A stretch of 64,000 nt of DNA from NCBI RefSeq assembly GCF_026745355.1, contig NC_079205.1, positions 37,516,045 to 37,580,044 of the forward strand, written 5' to 3'. Made by a program: the position numbers and the translations under genes. A model generated the notes under the pieces. That model saw only the letters and a list, made by a program, of their open reading frames with translations, was not told where the DNA came from and did no database searches. This DNA comes from Beta vulgaris subsp. vulgaris. Lineage: Eukaryota; Streptophyta; Magnoliopsida; Caryophyllales; Amaranthaceae. Position 1 is the first letter of the stretch, and the number at the start of each line of letters is the position of its first letter. This document shows positions 22,082 through 33,180 of this stretch, one piece after another.

Positions 22082-22410
22082 CAAAGGCAACACAAAAAAA
22101 TGGTTGCAATAGGCCCAAAAGTCATTGCAGTAGACCTATTGCAACGGTTTTGAACCGTTGCATTTGGAGGCGTCGCAATAGGCCTAGTGCAACGACTTTT
22201 GGGACCTATTGCAACGGCTACCACAAAGCCGTTGCAATAGATGTAAAGAGTCGTTGCGTCATCTACAAGGTCTATTGCAACGCCTCTATATCTATTGCAA
22301 CACCATTCGATAGCTATTGTATCGACCTAATATTCATATTGTGTCCCATTTTGGCTTCTATAGCAACGCCTCTGTATATATTGCAACACTATCATATAAC
22401 TATTGCAACG
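22082..22410. repeat. CACTA left subterminal repeats
   Basis: More than a dozen copies of ATTGCAACG or CGTTGCAATAG in both orientations, spaced about 15 to 35 bp apart. An open reading frame crossing them (22150-22419) is a by-product of the repeats. Confidence 0.85.
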
Positions 22411-22895
22411 CCTTTATGACAGATTTTTTTTTTCATTTTTTGTGGGGATATTACAACGATTATTACTGTAACCTACCGAAAACCTTTAATATTACAGCCT
22501 GGATATATATTAGTAACGATGCAACAAATGCAAAAATACTCTTGAAATGCCAATAATAATTGTCATATCCGTATTATAATTTCCAAAACTAATTAAATTA
22601 AGAGTATACATGACAAATCCTAATTAATGATAATTAATGTACTTAATCAAACCCAACTAATAAATATTTGTTTTAGTACCACAAATACTTCTAATAAGTA
22701 CATATAGATCATTTTCCTTCTAACCACCAAGTACCGGATCACTATAATATAGCTAACTAAATCTGGCCGATAGTATGTATAGTGAGACGTCTACGTTTGA
22801 TCTCCTCCAGTTGGTTCATCATTCACCTAAAAATTCAAACATTGTAATAGTTAGTAAACGTACACCATCAACAACATAGAAAAGAAGAAAAATTA

Positions 22896-23351
22896 CAGTA
22901 CTCCTATTATGTCCTAATCTAGCATGAAGAGTATCTAAAGATAATTTATGTGAGGTATTGACTGCAATAGAGATAGGATAAGAATGAATGAATTGAATGG
23001 AAGAACCAGCCATGAAGACATTGAAAAATACACACCTCCAACCTTATTACCAAAAGCAAGTTTCTTGCTGACAGAAGATAGATAAGTACAATTATGTTCA
23101 TTAAAATGAGCATTAATCTTGCTATGAGCAACCAACTTCTCAACAGATTAGAGATTATATTTAAAGTTTGGTACCAACAACACATCATGTAAAAAAATAC
23201 CAGCAAATAACACTACATCACCAATTTCAGACACATTATGATGATTACAATTCCAGACGCTGTGAATGTCAAACCTGAAGACAAGTATTTGTTCTGCAAT
23301 TATGAACTGCTGGCAGGAAAAAAAAGAAACAAAACATTCTCTTATAATCAA
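22896..23351 (-). pseudogene. Copia protease / pre-integrase fragment inside the CACTA element
   Basis: Minus-strand pieces read VWNCNHHNVSEIGDVVL, DVLLVPNFKYNL, SVEKLVAHSKINAHFNEHNC and finally LHARLGHNRS. These are the segment after the copia protease active site and the start of the pre-integrase zinc domain. Frame changes and stops occur near 23150 and 23010. The fragment lies in the same orientation as, and in the right order upstream of, the integrase at 21255-21990, but the CACTA left arm separates them. Confidence 0.65.
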
Positions 23352-23599
23352 GAGGGGTGGTTTTTAGAAATTGAGAGTACCTTGATATACTTCTTATGAT
23401 TTCTGTATTTAGAACAGTGTTTATTTTCGCTACACTTCTTAACTGCAATACCAACGTGAGTTGCTATCAGATGATCAAATTTCACTAACTCGCTAATAGA
23501 AATCAATAATGTATTATATATAAATCATTGTTATAATCCCCAGTATATAAAAACAATGATTTCAGCTGCTCGGATAACATATACTAACATATTTGAACC

Positions 23600-25098
23600 A
23601 GCACAAATAGAGTTTTAACATTGGATCAAGCACCAATTCATCAGGTTGATCATGTGGTGAGTTTACCTGCTGAATCTCTAGTTCAGAATGATCAAAGCAG
23701 CACGCAGCAGCATGGTAAATTTTAGCACTTTCTGTTAGATTCTTCCATCTGCAGACAAATCTGTATATTCCTATTGCCATTATCTTTGCAGGTACCAAGA
23801 GGGCACAAGCAGATCTTGGAAAGGGGAGAAGACAGGTCAGGCTTGTACCTGATGCTATGAATGTTGGGCGCTCTATTCAAGTTCAGGTTGTTTTTGAGGT
23901 TCTTTTATAAAAAAAAAAAAAAGAAGATTGGGATGAAAATGATAAAGATTCTAGTTTAGGTAAGTGGAACATTAATGGTTCTGATTTAGTCAAGCCTTAC
24001 TTATTACGTCCAAGGTAACCTCTTTTACCATGCAAGAATGGGTACAGAAGCAATTCGCTACCTAATATTGTTATATTCATCCAGTAAGTATACCACTTGC
24101 ATGTATCAATTTGCTTTTTCGGATTGCATCTTATGAGAGATTATTAAATTAGGTAACATTAGTTACAGCTGTGAGCTTCCACTTTTGCTACAGTTTCTGT
24201 CTTGGAGATGAGAGTACAGATGCTGGGCCATAAATATTGTCTTGGTGGGACAAGACTAATGTTGTAGTGTGAAAGGGAGTTTTCGAGCTCTCTATCGATA
24301 TATATGATTTCAGTAATCTGTTAAAAAGAAAATCGTTCAAATCATTTAACTTGACTGTCCCCCGCTATGAACGTAGAGCTAAATTATATTAATTTGTGTC
24401 TTGTGTCCCTAAAGAAGTTCCTAAACAATGTGTAAATTGATATTAGGAGCCTTGAAGCCACATGCTATGTGATGTTTTCTTTCTTTAGATACACAATTTG
24501 GTTTAGTCATAAGTTAAATACTTGTAAGATTTAGCACGACTATAATATGAATGAAAAAAGGGTTGTGGTAATGATTCAGGAAAATAAGAAGCTTTTTGCA
24601 AAGTATGTTTCAAGAATAATAAGCTAACCATTTAATTTACTGGCTTCCTGCTTGTTTCTCTTTATATTGGTCCTATGACTTTTTGTGTTTCAGATGCTTA
24701 GAATATGAGAAGGCTGAAGAAGAGCTCAATTACAAGGTATATCATATTGGGTGCCTAATACTTTTATTGGATCTGGCGAACTACTTCTTCAATTTACTGG
24801 ATATTTTATTTCAGCAATTATAGTCAACATCTAACTCTGCTGGGCATAAAAGAAATCTCATTCTTAAGTCTCACTATCTCAGTTAATCTTATGAAATGTT
24901 AACTTTTGAACAGAAGATGTAAATGCTGAAATAAATCGTTTAGGTACAGAAGTTAATCAACTTTGTGAAGTTTGTGTCATGTGCTTAGACTGCATTACAT
25001 GATTCATGCAGGTATCAAGGAACTTGAATTTGCACAACACGAATATGAGAGGATGTTAAATGAACTACAATTGTTAGACGTTGTTAAGCCCGAAAAGA
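23600..25098 (+). other. Exon-like segments in the CACTA interior, possible captured gene
   Basis: Plus-strand segments look like exons with splice borders. One ends SLVQNDQSSTQQH at a GTAAAT donor (about 23714). The next opens after TTTGCAG at 23793 with TKRAQADLGKGRRQVRLVPDAMNVGRSIQVQV. A third is CLEYEKAEEELNYK between TTTCAG and GTATAT (24694-24738). A fourth is GIKELEFAQHEYERMLNELQLLD between TGCAG and GTAAGG (25012-25099). The last two are charged and coiled-coil-like. I do not recognise the protein, and the pieces may come from more than one gene. Confidence 0.4.
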
Positions 25099-25899
25099 AT
25101 GTAAGGATCAACCTGAACACATAGAGCTGCTGCTAATACACATAATACATAAATTCAAGTAGGAAAATCTGGAATATAGCTTGAATTATTCACTTACAAT
25201 GGTTTACAGATTCATGAGCTTCTTCTACCTTCTGACTTCAAGTTTCTCTCTCTTAGAGCTTTCCACAAACACTTGGTGTGCCTATCAAAACCCACTTTAG
25301 ATACAAAAAATTATGTATTGCACATAGAACACAATGAAATTATATTAGAAATTTTCATTCACAGGCTGAAAAATCTATTAAATGTTCACAAGCATTCCAA
25401 AACTACATATGCATTCGTCAATAATCTGCACCCTAATCTAATTTCTAAAAACTAGAATTTTCAGTCCCTAATTAAGAACAAAATAAAAAAAAGAAAACTC
25501 GAATCAAATGCTAAAAATCGACATAGAGAACCCTAAAAGTCTAATGCTAAACCACAATTCAATAACTTGGAATGTAGAAAAGACTATATTCAATCAAATG
25601 CAAATACAGAATGGCAAATACCAAAAACCCACACGAAACTTACCGATTTCGCTGAAAGTTTAAAGAGGTGCGAGGTCGAACTTTCGCTCTCTTCGTCTTC
25701 CTATCCTTCTCTCATATACATCAGATTGCTATTTTGTGAGAAAAGCCAAAATTCATCTCTTTCTAATTTATGAAGCTTGCCTAGTAGTTTTTTTGTTAGC
25801 AGCACCGTAGACGGGGTTTGAAATTTTTGAAAAAGATAGAGAGGGAAATAAAAAATATATTGAACGCATACTTCAAATTTCTAAAAAAAACTATTAGTT

Positions 25900-26062
25900 T
25901 AGTTGTTGCAACAATTAACTTATCTATTGCAACGGCTAGGCCAACCCGTTGCAATAGCTACCCTCTTAGTGGTGGAAGTTCTATTTCCGTTGCATTAGGC
26001 CCTTACCATTGCAACGGTAGTGAAAATGTCGTTGCATTAGCTTTTTGAAGTTGTTGCATTTG
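25900..26062. repeat. CACTA right subterminal repeats
   Basis: TTGCAACGG-type motifs in both orientations, matching those at 22082-22410 and ending just inside the right terminus. Their presence at both ends supports reading 22064-26080 as a single element. Confidence 0.8.
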
Positions 26063-27357
26063 ATAAAAAATGTAGTAGTGAACGCAAAATGTTCTACCAC
26101 CATTTAAAATGTTAAGAGCTACGACTGGCCTGATTCTATCATGGGTACGTAGGAAACCTCTTTTGAGGCTCAACCATTTTAATTCGAAACATATTTTTAA
26201 GGCTCGCCTAGGCCCAAGAGAAAAGCGTGATTGCCCAAAAATCATGAATCTTCAATGCTCATCCCTACCCTTTCAACTAGATTAGGATTTGAACTTGCAT
26301 CATTAGCCTACCTTATTGCATGAGTCGATTTATTATGGTCCCGTCCTCTTCTAATTCTTATCCCTTCCCGTTTTCTCAGCCACATTATTGCTTATAAGCC
26401 AACATTTGCACAACCTTTCAACCCTCAGCACTATGACTGCGCCTCATTTTTCGAGTGTTTCTTTCTTTGGCCTTTCTTGCCTTCTCACCTTAGCAACCCT
26501 ATATGGAATCTTTGCCAAAACTTCCAATAAGTGTGATGAGATATCTTCAAAATCAAGAAATCAAGTTGAAAGGTTTCAAAACTCAATTTTACCGAGGGCT
26601 TTATCACTAGTCCACACAAAAAATCATAGGCTCTAAGTCCAAACATATGGTGATAAGGACTTTAAAACCCACATATTACGAGTCCATACATGAAAACTTG
26701 GGTTTCAAAACCCACACTGATGCAAGATTGAACCTACTTTATGGGATCACTTAGTCCCCTGGCATACAAAACCCGAAGCATATACAACTCAAGTGCTACA
26801 AAAGCTCGTTCTACAACATATTTTAAATCCAACATCATCCATTAATTGAATGAATCATCTTTGGGGGTTTCACATTTCTCCTCTTTCATAAGCTCCATGT
26901 GTACCTTGACCAAGAGTTCATTTCGAGTCCATACAAAAGATTGTGGGCTCCAGACCCATACGAAATCCTAATTATTTTATGGGCTCACATAGGCCAGTAA
27001 CAACTACAACACATTTCGAATCGAACATAACCTACATGGATCATCCTTCCCATTTCTTCTTTTTTTCAAAAAAAAAAATTAAAAAACAAGAAACTAAGCT
27101 TAGAGGAACAATGAAGCATCATATCATATTCTCTGCATTAGCGTCATATCTCTGCATTTGCATTATATATCTGTATGTACAAACACTATGTCAATCATTG
27201 CATGCATCCTTCATCCTTAGCCATATGATCCTAACATCAATAATCGAGTCACACATACACACACATATTATGCACATTCTGCAGTCTAGTGTCACACAGT
27301 TTCACACTTACACTAGCTATATCCTCATAGTTTAGGCCATCAGTATTTCATATCCCT

Positions 27358-27835
27358 TCTCGCTTTTTAACGAATGAACTTTTCGCAATTTATATTTCTC
27401 GCTTTTTAGCGAATGAATTTTTCGCAAGTTATATTTCTCGATTTTTAGTGAGTGAACTTTTCGCAAGTTATATTTCTCGCTTTTTAGCGAATGAACTTTT
27501 CGTAAGTTATTATCTCTCGCTTTTCAGCAAATGAACTTTTCGTAAGTTATATTTCTTGCTGTTGAGCGAATGATTTTTTCACAAGTTATTCCTTCTCACT
27601 TTTTGCAAGTTATTCCAATTCCGATTGCTTTTAACCAAAATCAATCTACTTCGAACAATCCCTTTCATGTGAATAAACTTTTTGTAAGTTGTTCTGTTCT
27701 TCCTCGCTTTTAAGTGAATGAACTTTTCAAAAGTTAAGCTTTTCTTCCTCACTTTTAAGCGAATGAACATTTTTTTAAAGTTATACATTTCTTTCTCACT
27801 TTTAAGGAAATGAACTTTTCGGAAGTTACTCCTTT
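27358..27835. repeat. 39-bp tandem array (first of three)
   Basis: The unit TCTCGCTTTTTAGCGAATGA plus a CTTTTCGCAAGTTATATT tail starts at 27358, 27397, 27436, 27475, 27515 and 27554. More diverged, longer copies continue to about 27835. The unit contains a small internal inverted repeat (CGCTTTTTAGCG). Confidence 0.9.
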
Positions 27836-27923
27836 TTGTTTTCATGCTTGTGTTCATTGCATTCAATAGTTATCAAGACAACAACAGCGGAAAACAACTG
27901 TTAGGCTTGTGAACATTATCAAT

Positions 27924-28093
27924 TAGAAAGACGACAGACAACCGTTAGGTCTGCGGACCATTATCAATCAGAAAGGCGACATACAATCGTCGGGTATGCG
28001 GATCATCATTAATCAGAAAGGCGGCAAACAATCGTTGGGTTTGCGGACCATCATCAACCAGAAAGGCGGAAGACAACCGTCAGGTTTGTGGAC
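27924..28093. repeat. 45-bp tandem array (second of three)
   Basis: CAGAAAGGCG-anchored units start at 27924, 27969, 28014 and 28059, exactly 45 bp apart, each with ACAAYCGTYRGGTTTGCGGA and CATCATCAA parts. A decayed leading copy lies at about 27880. Confidence 0.9.
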
Positions 28094-28390
28094 CATCATC
28101 AATACCTTGGAGCGGGACCATAATAGCTCTACACATCATCAATACCCTGAAGCGGGACCATAATAGCTCTACACATCATCAATACCTTGGAGCGGGACCA
28201 TGATAGATCTACCCCATTAATACCCTAGAGCGGGACCATAATAGCTCTACCCTGACATGAGCCGAACCATAATAGCTCTATACATCATCAATACCCTGTA
28301 GCGGCACCATAATAGCTCTACCCTTTTAATACCCTTGAGCGGCGCCACAAGAGCTCTACCCCGACATGAGCTGGACCATAATAGTTCATG
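28094..28390. repeat. 40-bp tandem array (third of three)
   Basis: Units CATCAATACCYTGGAGCGGG followed by ACCATAATAGCTCTAC start at 28094, 28134 and 28174. Altered copies, some with a CCGACATGAGC variant, continue to 28390. The CATCATCAA end of the preceding 45-bp unit is the start of this one, so the arrays share a boundary motif. Confidence 0.9.
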
Positions 28391-28555
28391 ATACCATCTC
28401 CACATATCATTTCATTTTTGCAATGTTTGTTCTTGAAGCTTTTACTTATTTTGCAGGTACCGGCGCAAAAGGTGATTTTGGTTTGCAAAGCATGTAGAAT
28501 CATTCACCGTTCTGACACGTATACTTTGACTTTCGAATTTACAAACCTCAGTCAA

Positions 28556-30281
28556 TGTGGGGGCTTTTGTAGACACATAATCGTGTCTTTCCAATTAGTA
28601 CCTTATGATGACCAATACCCTGTTCCAATTGGTCCGGATCAAGGAAAGAATAAAGAACGAGTCTAAAATAATATGTTTTAAGCCCAAGATCATTTTCTAA
28701 CCCTTTTTATTAACCCATTTCCGAAAACCCTTTTTTGTAAATAGTTTTACTAAGCCTAGTTCATCCCTAAAACGTCTTAAAATAACTTTTTATTAACCCA
28801 CATTCGAAAACTTTTTAAAAATAGTTTTATGAAAGCCCAATTGTTTAAAACCTCTTTTCTATCCTAATTTAATTAATAGAACTAATTAATTATATTAATT
28901 AGTTCTGTTAATAAAAAATATTTTAAGAAAAAAATCATCATTTTCCCAAATTATTTTCAAATATCTTTTATCTAACTCTTTTCTAAAATATTTTTAATAA
29001 AAATCTTTTAAAAACCTTTTATCTTTAAAAAACTTATTGTAATTCCCTACATCATACCTTCGACGCCTGGCTCCCCAATTCTCGATAAGGACTCAGCACT
29101 CCTAATACTCTCTCGACAATATCACAGCCTAATACAAAGGAAAATTTGCCAGGAATAATCCCACATATGCCCGATCTTTCAAACATGATCACACCTTTCG
29201 ATTATTCCGGAATAATCCAACCTTTGCTTACTAAATCGATTTTTTTGTCCCAAGAACATAGTGACCGGTAACAACATGTTACCAGCCCCATTTCCTTGTT
29301 GCCTCACCTCACTCCCACCCCTACCCCCACCCCTACCCCTATTCCCTGCTGCCCCCACCCCCACCCCGATTCCCTGCTGCCCCCACCCCCACCCCGATTC
29401 CCCGCCCCACCGCCCCACCCTCCCTCCCTGTCGCAGCCCCCCTCCTTCATTCCTCCCTTGTCGCAGACCCCACTCCCTCCCATTCGCACCATCTCACCAC
29501 ATCATCCACCATTCGCACCACCTTTAAATCCGCAAAGAGGAGAGAGACAAGCGCAAGAGAGAAGCGGTGACGGGGAGAAAGAAGGGGTGGGGCCTGGTGG
29601 CTGGTGCGTGGTCCGGTGGCTGGGGCGAGTCTAGGAGTGAAAACTTAACGAAATTACAGGTTTTTGGGACCAAAAAATCAATTTAGTAAGCAAAGATAGG
29701 ATTATTCCAAGATAATATAAAAGTAGGATTATTTTTGGAAGATCAGCCAAAGGTGGAATTATTCCTTGAAAATTTTCCTAATACAAATCTATCTTACATG
29801 CAACAACAACACTCGTAACCTACGCAAAACTCCAGCACTCCCTCACAATGCTATAAACCCTTTGCCCTCATTCATCATCTTCGAATCATCATCCAAAGTC
29901 AACCACACCTACAAACTTTTAATCATCAATCATCATCATCACCTGATCACTACACCTTACGCCTCATTCATAACAAAACCCACGGAAACCTATAATTCAT
30001 CATATCCCAAAGCAGCTAATCCATCATCACCGAAATAAATTTTCCTACATTCTAATACTCAACCCATCACACGCATAATACAAACGCAAGGCACAAATCC
30101 TTTTTCTAAGACTAGTTCAATAATTCAATTTTCCAAAATCCATACAAATCAACGATCCAGACGGCGGTATAATTTCTTAAGGTCAACTAAATTAACTAAT
30201 TTTGATTTAATTTTTTTATTATTATTTTCTTGAAGTTACTAACATTCTATTCATGATGTAGATTGTTAACTCCTCCTTGCT
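28556..30281 (+). mobile_element. Polypurine tract and 3' LTR of the Tat-type element
   Basis: TGTGGGGGC at 28556-28564 is a polypurine-like tract. TGTAGACACATAATCG at 28568 is a typical Tat-group LTR start. LTR sequence continues rightward and is interrupted by the MULE-like insertion at 29139-29778. I could not place the CA end. The hAT target duplication starts at 30282, so the LTR may be truncated or may end shortly before it. Confidence 0.5.
29130..29787. mobile_element. Non-autonomous MULE-like element with perfect 9-bp duplication
   Basis: The element (29139-29778, 640 bp) has TIRs of about 130 bp starting GGAAAATTTGCCAGGAATAA on the left and GGAAAATTTTCAAGGAATAA on the complement of the right. 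TAATACAAA flanks it on both sides (29130-29138, 29779-29787). The left interior is C-rich, with a 30-bp repeat containing CTGCTGCCCCCACCC. The right interior is G-rich. No protein is encoded; proline-rich frames here are artefacts of the composition. Confidence 0.9.
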
Positions 30282-31235
30282 ACTGTAAGCAGGGCCGTCC
30301 CAAACAATTTGGGGGTCCTGTGTTAATTTTTAAATTAGGCCCTAATTTATTAAAGAATTATAAATTTTGTGGAAATAAAATACATATTGTATAAGATATT
30401 ATGTAAGTAATCACAAAAGAACAAAATTCACAATTTATCATTGAACCAATAAAAAAAGAAGTCCCTTGAAAAAAGGGAAAAAAGGAAAAAAAGGATATAG
30501 AGACAGATAAGTTCATTCAAAAAATAAAAAAGAAAAGTAATGCTTTTTACTTTTAACAATAAATACATTCTCTTATTCTCACCTTTTAATTAACAATGGA
30601 CATAAGCAAACAAGAATTTATTATATATTACAACCACAATAATTCAAATTAAACAATTCTAGTGAAATAAATAAATAATAAGAATTATGATTTTTACATA
30701 TTACATAAAAGCATAAGGAAAACATAAATGATTTGAAGAAAGAGTAATAAGAATTATGATTTAGACATGTTACATAAAAGCATAGGAAAAAAAAATATGA
30801 TTAGAAGTATATGAGATTAGTCTATTAAAAGAAAAACTACTTACATTTTTTATCTAGAAGAGGGTAATTTTGCATTATAAATGTAGCTTTTGCATGTACT
30901 AATTTCCTTGACTTAAAAAAAAAATTATACTAGCTTTTGCACCCACAAAACCCAAAAACGCATAATAATAATAAACAGAAAATAAAATCAAACCCAAAAA
31001 GAAACAAACAAAAACATTTCCTTAATTCTTGCACATGCTGGGGTTCGAACCCAGCACACCAACGGACAAAAGCTTACTTCTCTGCGATACATTACCACTA
31101 AGTCACAATAACTACCTTGTTTTATTATTGCAGCATATACTATATAATGAGACAACAGATATGGGGCCCTAATGAAATAGGGGCCCTGTGCGGTGGGGCT
31201 GTTTGCACATCCTCATCACCGGGCCTGATTGTAAG
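30282..31235. mobile_element. Non-autonomous hAT element
   Basis: The element (30290-31227, 938 bp) starts CAGGGCCGTCCC and ends ACCGGGCCTG, whose complement is CAGGCCCGGT. The flanks ACTGTAAG (30282-30289) and ATTGTAAG (31228-31235) match at 7 of 8 bases, as expected for hAT insertions. Subterminal GGGCCCT motifs occur at both ends. There is no transposase. A tRNA-like module lies near the right end. Confidence 0.8.
31034..31108 (-). other. tRNA-like module inside the hAT element
   Basis: On the minus strand ACTTAGTGGTAATG resembles an RNA polymerase III box A. About 45 bp on, GGTTCGAACCC is a perfect box B inside a T-arm-like stem (GCTGG ... CCAGC). The other arms do not fold well and the anticodon is unclear, so it is not called a tRNA gene. 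It could be a tRNA relic or a SINE head. Confidence 0.4.
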
Positions 31236-32466
31236 TATTGTATGTATTATACTAATTCCCTGTTGTACTGTTATTTTCATATTCTATTTTATATTTATGA
31301 ACATATTATTTTTCATGCATGATTGCAATATTTATCACCTTGTATTGTTTGTTAAACAAGACCTAAAAAACTATTCTAATTAATTTAGATAATTTTAGAG
31401 AACCTGCTAGGAACCTTGTATAATCTGATTGCATAATAACTTGTCACTAAATAATTGGTCTTTTTATGTGTTTCCTAAACTAAATATTTTTAGATTGCTT
31501 AAAAAAGATTATTTGGTTATTCTTTGGCATAAAATACGTAATGAATCGAAATTTAATATAGGCCAACAATGGGCAATATGGTTCCTGACGGTATTGTATC
31601 CTCACCCCTTAACTTAATTTTTGGTTCCTGACCATCTACGAAGTCTAGACGGAGAAATCTACATTGGATAAGTCCCTGAGATTTCCCTACCGTTTCAATA
31701 TCCAATTAGATTTATGTAACAGGCTTAAACATTAAAAGAGTTTATTTGACGATAATTGTAATTATTTATTATATATTTTTAATCTATTTGAGTTGAAATA
31801 TGAATATTATATTTATTAACTGTTTTTTATATTATTTTATCGATGCTGCTATTATATTCATTATATGTAGCAATTAATATTTTACTGTGCGATTACTCAC
31901 AAGTTAGTTGTTTGAAATAACTTATTTAATCTATTCTATTTTCGAAATCCTTTTGAAAATTTTGGAGTTGTAATATGATTGTTTGTTTTTATTATGATAT
32001 ATGAAAGTTATTTACTAAATTCAATTTTATAAGTTAATGTGTGGTTTTATTTCATATTTTCATAAATAGGTCTATCGGGGTAAAGTATTGTAGTCTAAAA
32101 AAAGAAAGGAAACCCCAACTTTACTTACTCTACCTCCTCCCTCTTTTCGTCGTGGGTGCTCAAGGAGAAGCCAGAGCTTCCTCCTCCTTTTTTCTCTTGT
32201 GTGTCATCATTTATCTTTGCCACATATTTTCTCGGGCTCCATATTTTCCTGTTTGGGGCTCAGCCCCTCTTTTGCATAAAAAAAAACAATAAAAAATCCA
32301 AATCTCTAAAACCCCAAAACCCCAATTACTTTTGTCTCACCGTGTCCTTCTCTCTCTCTCCTCGTGTGCGCGCTGGTCACCGCACTGCGCCACCTTGGCT
32401 CGCAGTCGAATTCTTCTCGCCGGAGCTACGCGTCCCACTTGCGTCCTCTCCCCTCCGTTCGTGACT
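31236..32466. other. Spacer between the hAT and Tekay elements
   Basis: AT-rich to about 32080, then a more C/T-rich block to the Tekay insertion. The second part (32100-32466) continues in character on the other side of the 21-kb insertion (53605 onward), as expected if the two were contiguous before it. No supported gene. Confidence 0.4.
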
Positions 32467-32471
32467 GGAGT

Positions 32472-32548
32472 TGTAACACCCCCCCAATTTCTCTCTTTTT
32501 GAATAATATATTTTAATATAAACACTTGAGAAATTTGATAGTGTTACA
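32472..32548 (+). repeat. Abnormal 77-bp 5' LTR of the Tekay element
   Basis: Starts TGTAACACCC and ends AGTGTTACA immediately before the primer-binding site, but is only 77 bp against 2,028 bp for the 3' LTR. About 65 bp of it is the reverse complement of the last part of the 3' LTR (about 53535-53599). The beginning of the 3' LTR has no match here. Confidence 0.7.
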
Positions 32549-32565
32549 AAGTGGTATCAAGAGCC
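32549..32565 (+). promoter_or_regulatory. Primer-binding site of the Tekay element
   Basis: TGGTATCAAGAGCC lies 3 bp after the LTR end. It resembles the TGGTATCAGAGC complement of initiator methionine tRNA used by most plant gypsy elements, with one extra A. Confidence 0.8.
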
Positions 32566-33180
32566 TTTAGGTTTATTAAGGAGAGTTTGGGTAGAATTAG
32601 GAAGGGCATATAAGTTAGAGTTTCGCATTTTAATGCGTAAATTTTTTGCATTTTATTTGCATAAATAAAGTTATATGCATTTTATTTGCATAAATAAAGT
32701 TATATTTCCAAATATAAATATTTTCCAATTTATTTATTTTGAAGAAAGGAATAAGTGTGTGGATTATTTTTCTGAGGAAAGTTCTGGCTAAGGAAAGACT
32801 TGGTACTTAAGTTGGCCGCTTGTGCCGCACCTCTCTTTCCTGGGAACTCCCTCGATTAATTTTTCCATACACGAAAAACCTAGTATTCGAAATAAAAACT
32901 TATTATACATATATATATATACTTATTTTAAAATACAAATAGTTTCAATTTTTTTTGTTTCCTTATTTACAATCAGATTATTGTTCTTATGAATAATTGT
33001 ATGACATTATGTCTAGCAAAATATGAAAATATTATTAATTTTCATAAGGAAGGAGATTTAGTTGTCTTTATGACAATATACGTATAGTACTTACTATTTG
33101 TATTTTTTTTACCACAGATTTATTATGGCAAGTCATAGTCCATTTTTCTACGTATTCTAGTAAAAAGAGATGCTCAAACT

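Larger units (their letters stand above)
22064..26080. mobile_element. CACTA (En/Spm) transposon, 4.0 kb, no recognisable transposase
   Basis: The element begins CACTACTACATT and ends AATGTAGTAGTG. AAC flanks it on both sides (22061-22063 and 26081-26083), matching the 3-bp target duplication of CACTA elements. Both ends carry dense subterminal copies of TTGCAACG and its complement, the usual transposase-binding architecture. I find no TNP1 or TNP2 protein, so it is probably non-autonomous. The interior holds a copia fragment on the minus strand and exon-like segments on the plus strand. Confidence 0.88.
26084..28555 (+). mobile_element. 3' untranslated region of a Tat-type gypsy element (inferred)
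   Basis: No gene is readable here. The stretch opens with CATGGGTACGTAGGAAACCT (about 26140), which resembles sequence I associate with the end of Tat-group elements, and runs through three tandem arrays to a polypurine tract and LTR start at 28568. Tat-group elements are known for long 3' untranslated regions rich in tandem repeats. The pol region is absent from this window, so the assignment rests on layout. Confidence 0.45.

Noticed and set aside
22150..22419. An 89-codon plus-strand protein
   Set aside because: It crosses the CACTA subterminal TTGCAACG repeats and has no recognisable domain.
22738..22792. A second CACTA-like end (TCACTATA ... TATAGTGA inverted pair)
   Set aside because: The inverted pair is short and lacks the subterminal repeats and target duplication; the ends at 22064 and 26080 are much better.
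23562..23798. A minus-strand reading frame of 78 codons in the CACTA interior
   Set aside because: It lies opposite the better supported exon-like segments and shows no similarity I recognise.
27924..28093. Regular 45-bp spaced repeats suggesting a CRISPR array
   Set aside because: The whole unit repeats, with no unique spacers; the context is a plant retrotransposon 3' region.
29179..29634. Proline-rich and glycine-rich frames on both strands
   Set aside because: Both come from the C-rich repeats in the 640-bp MULE-like element; there is no codon structure or start context.
31034..31108. A functional tRNA gene
   Set aside because: Box A and B-like motifs are present, but the cloverleaf and anticodon arm are not convincing.
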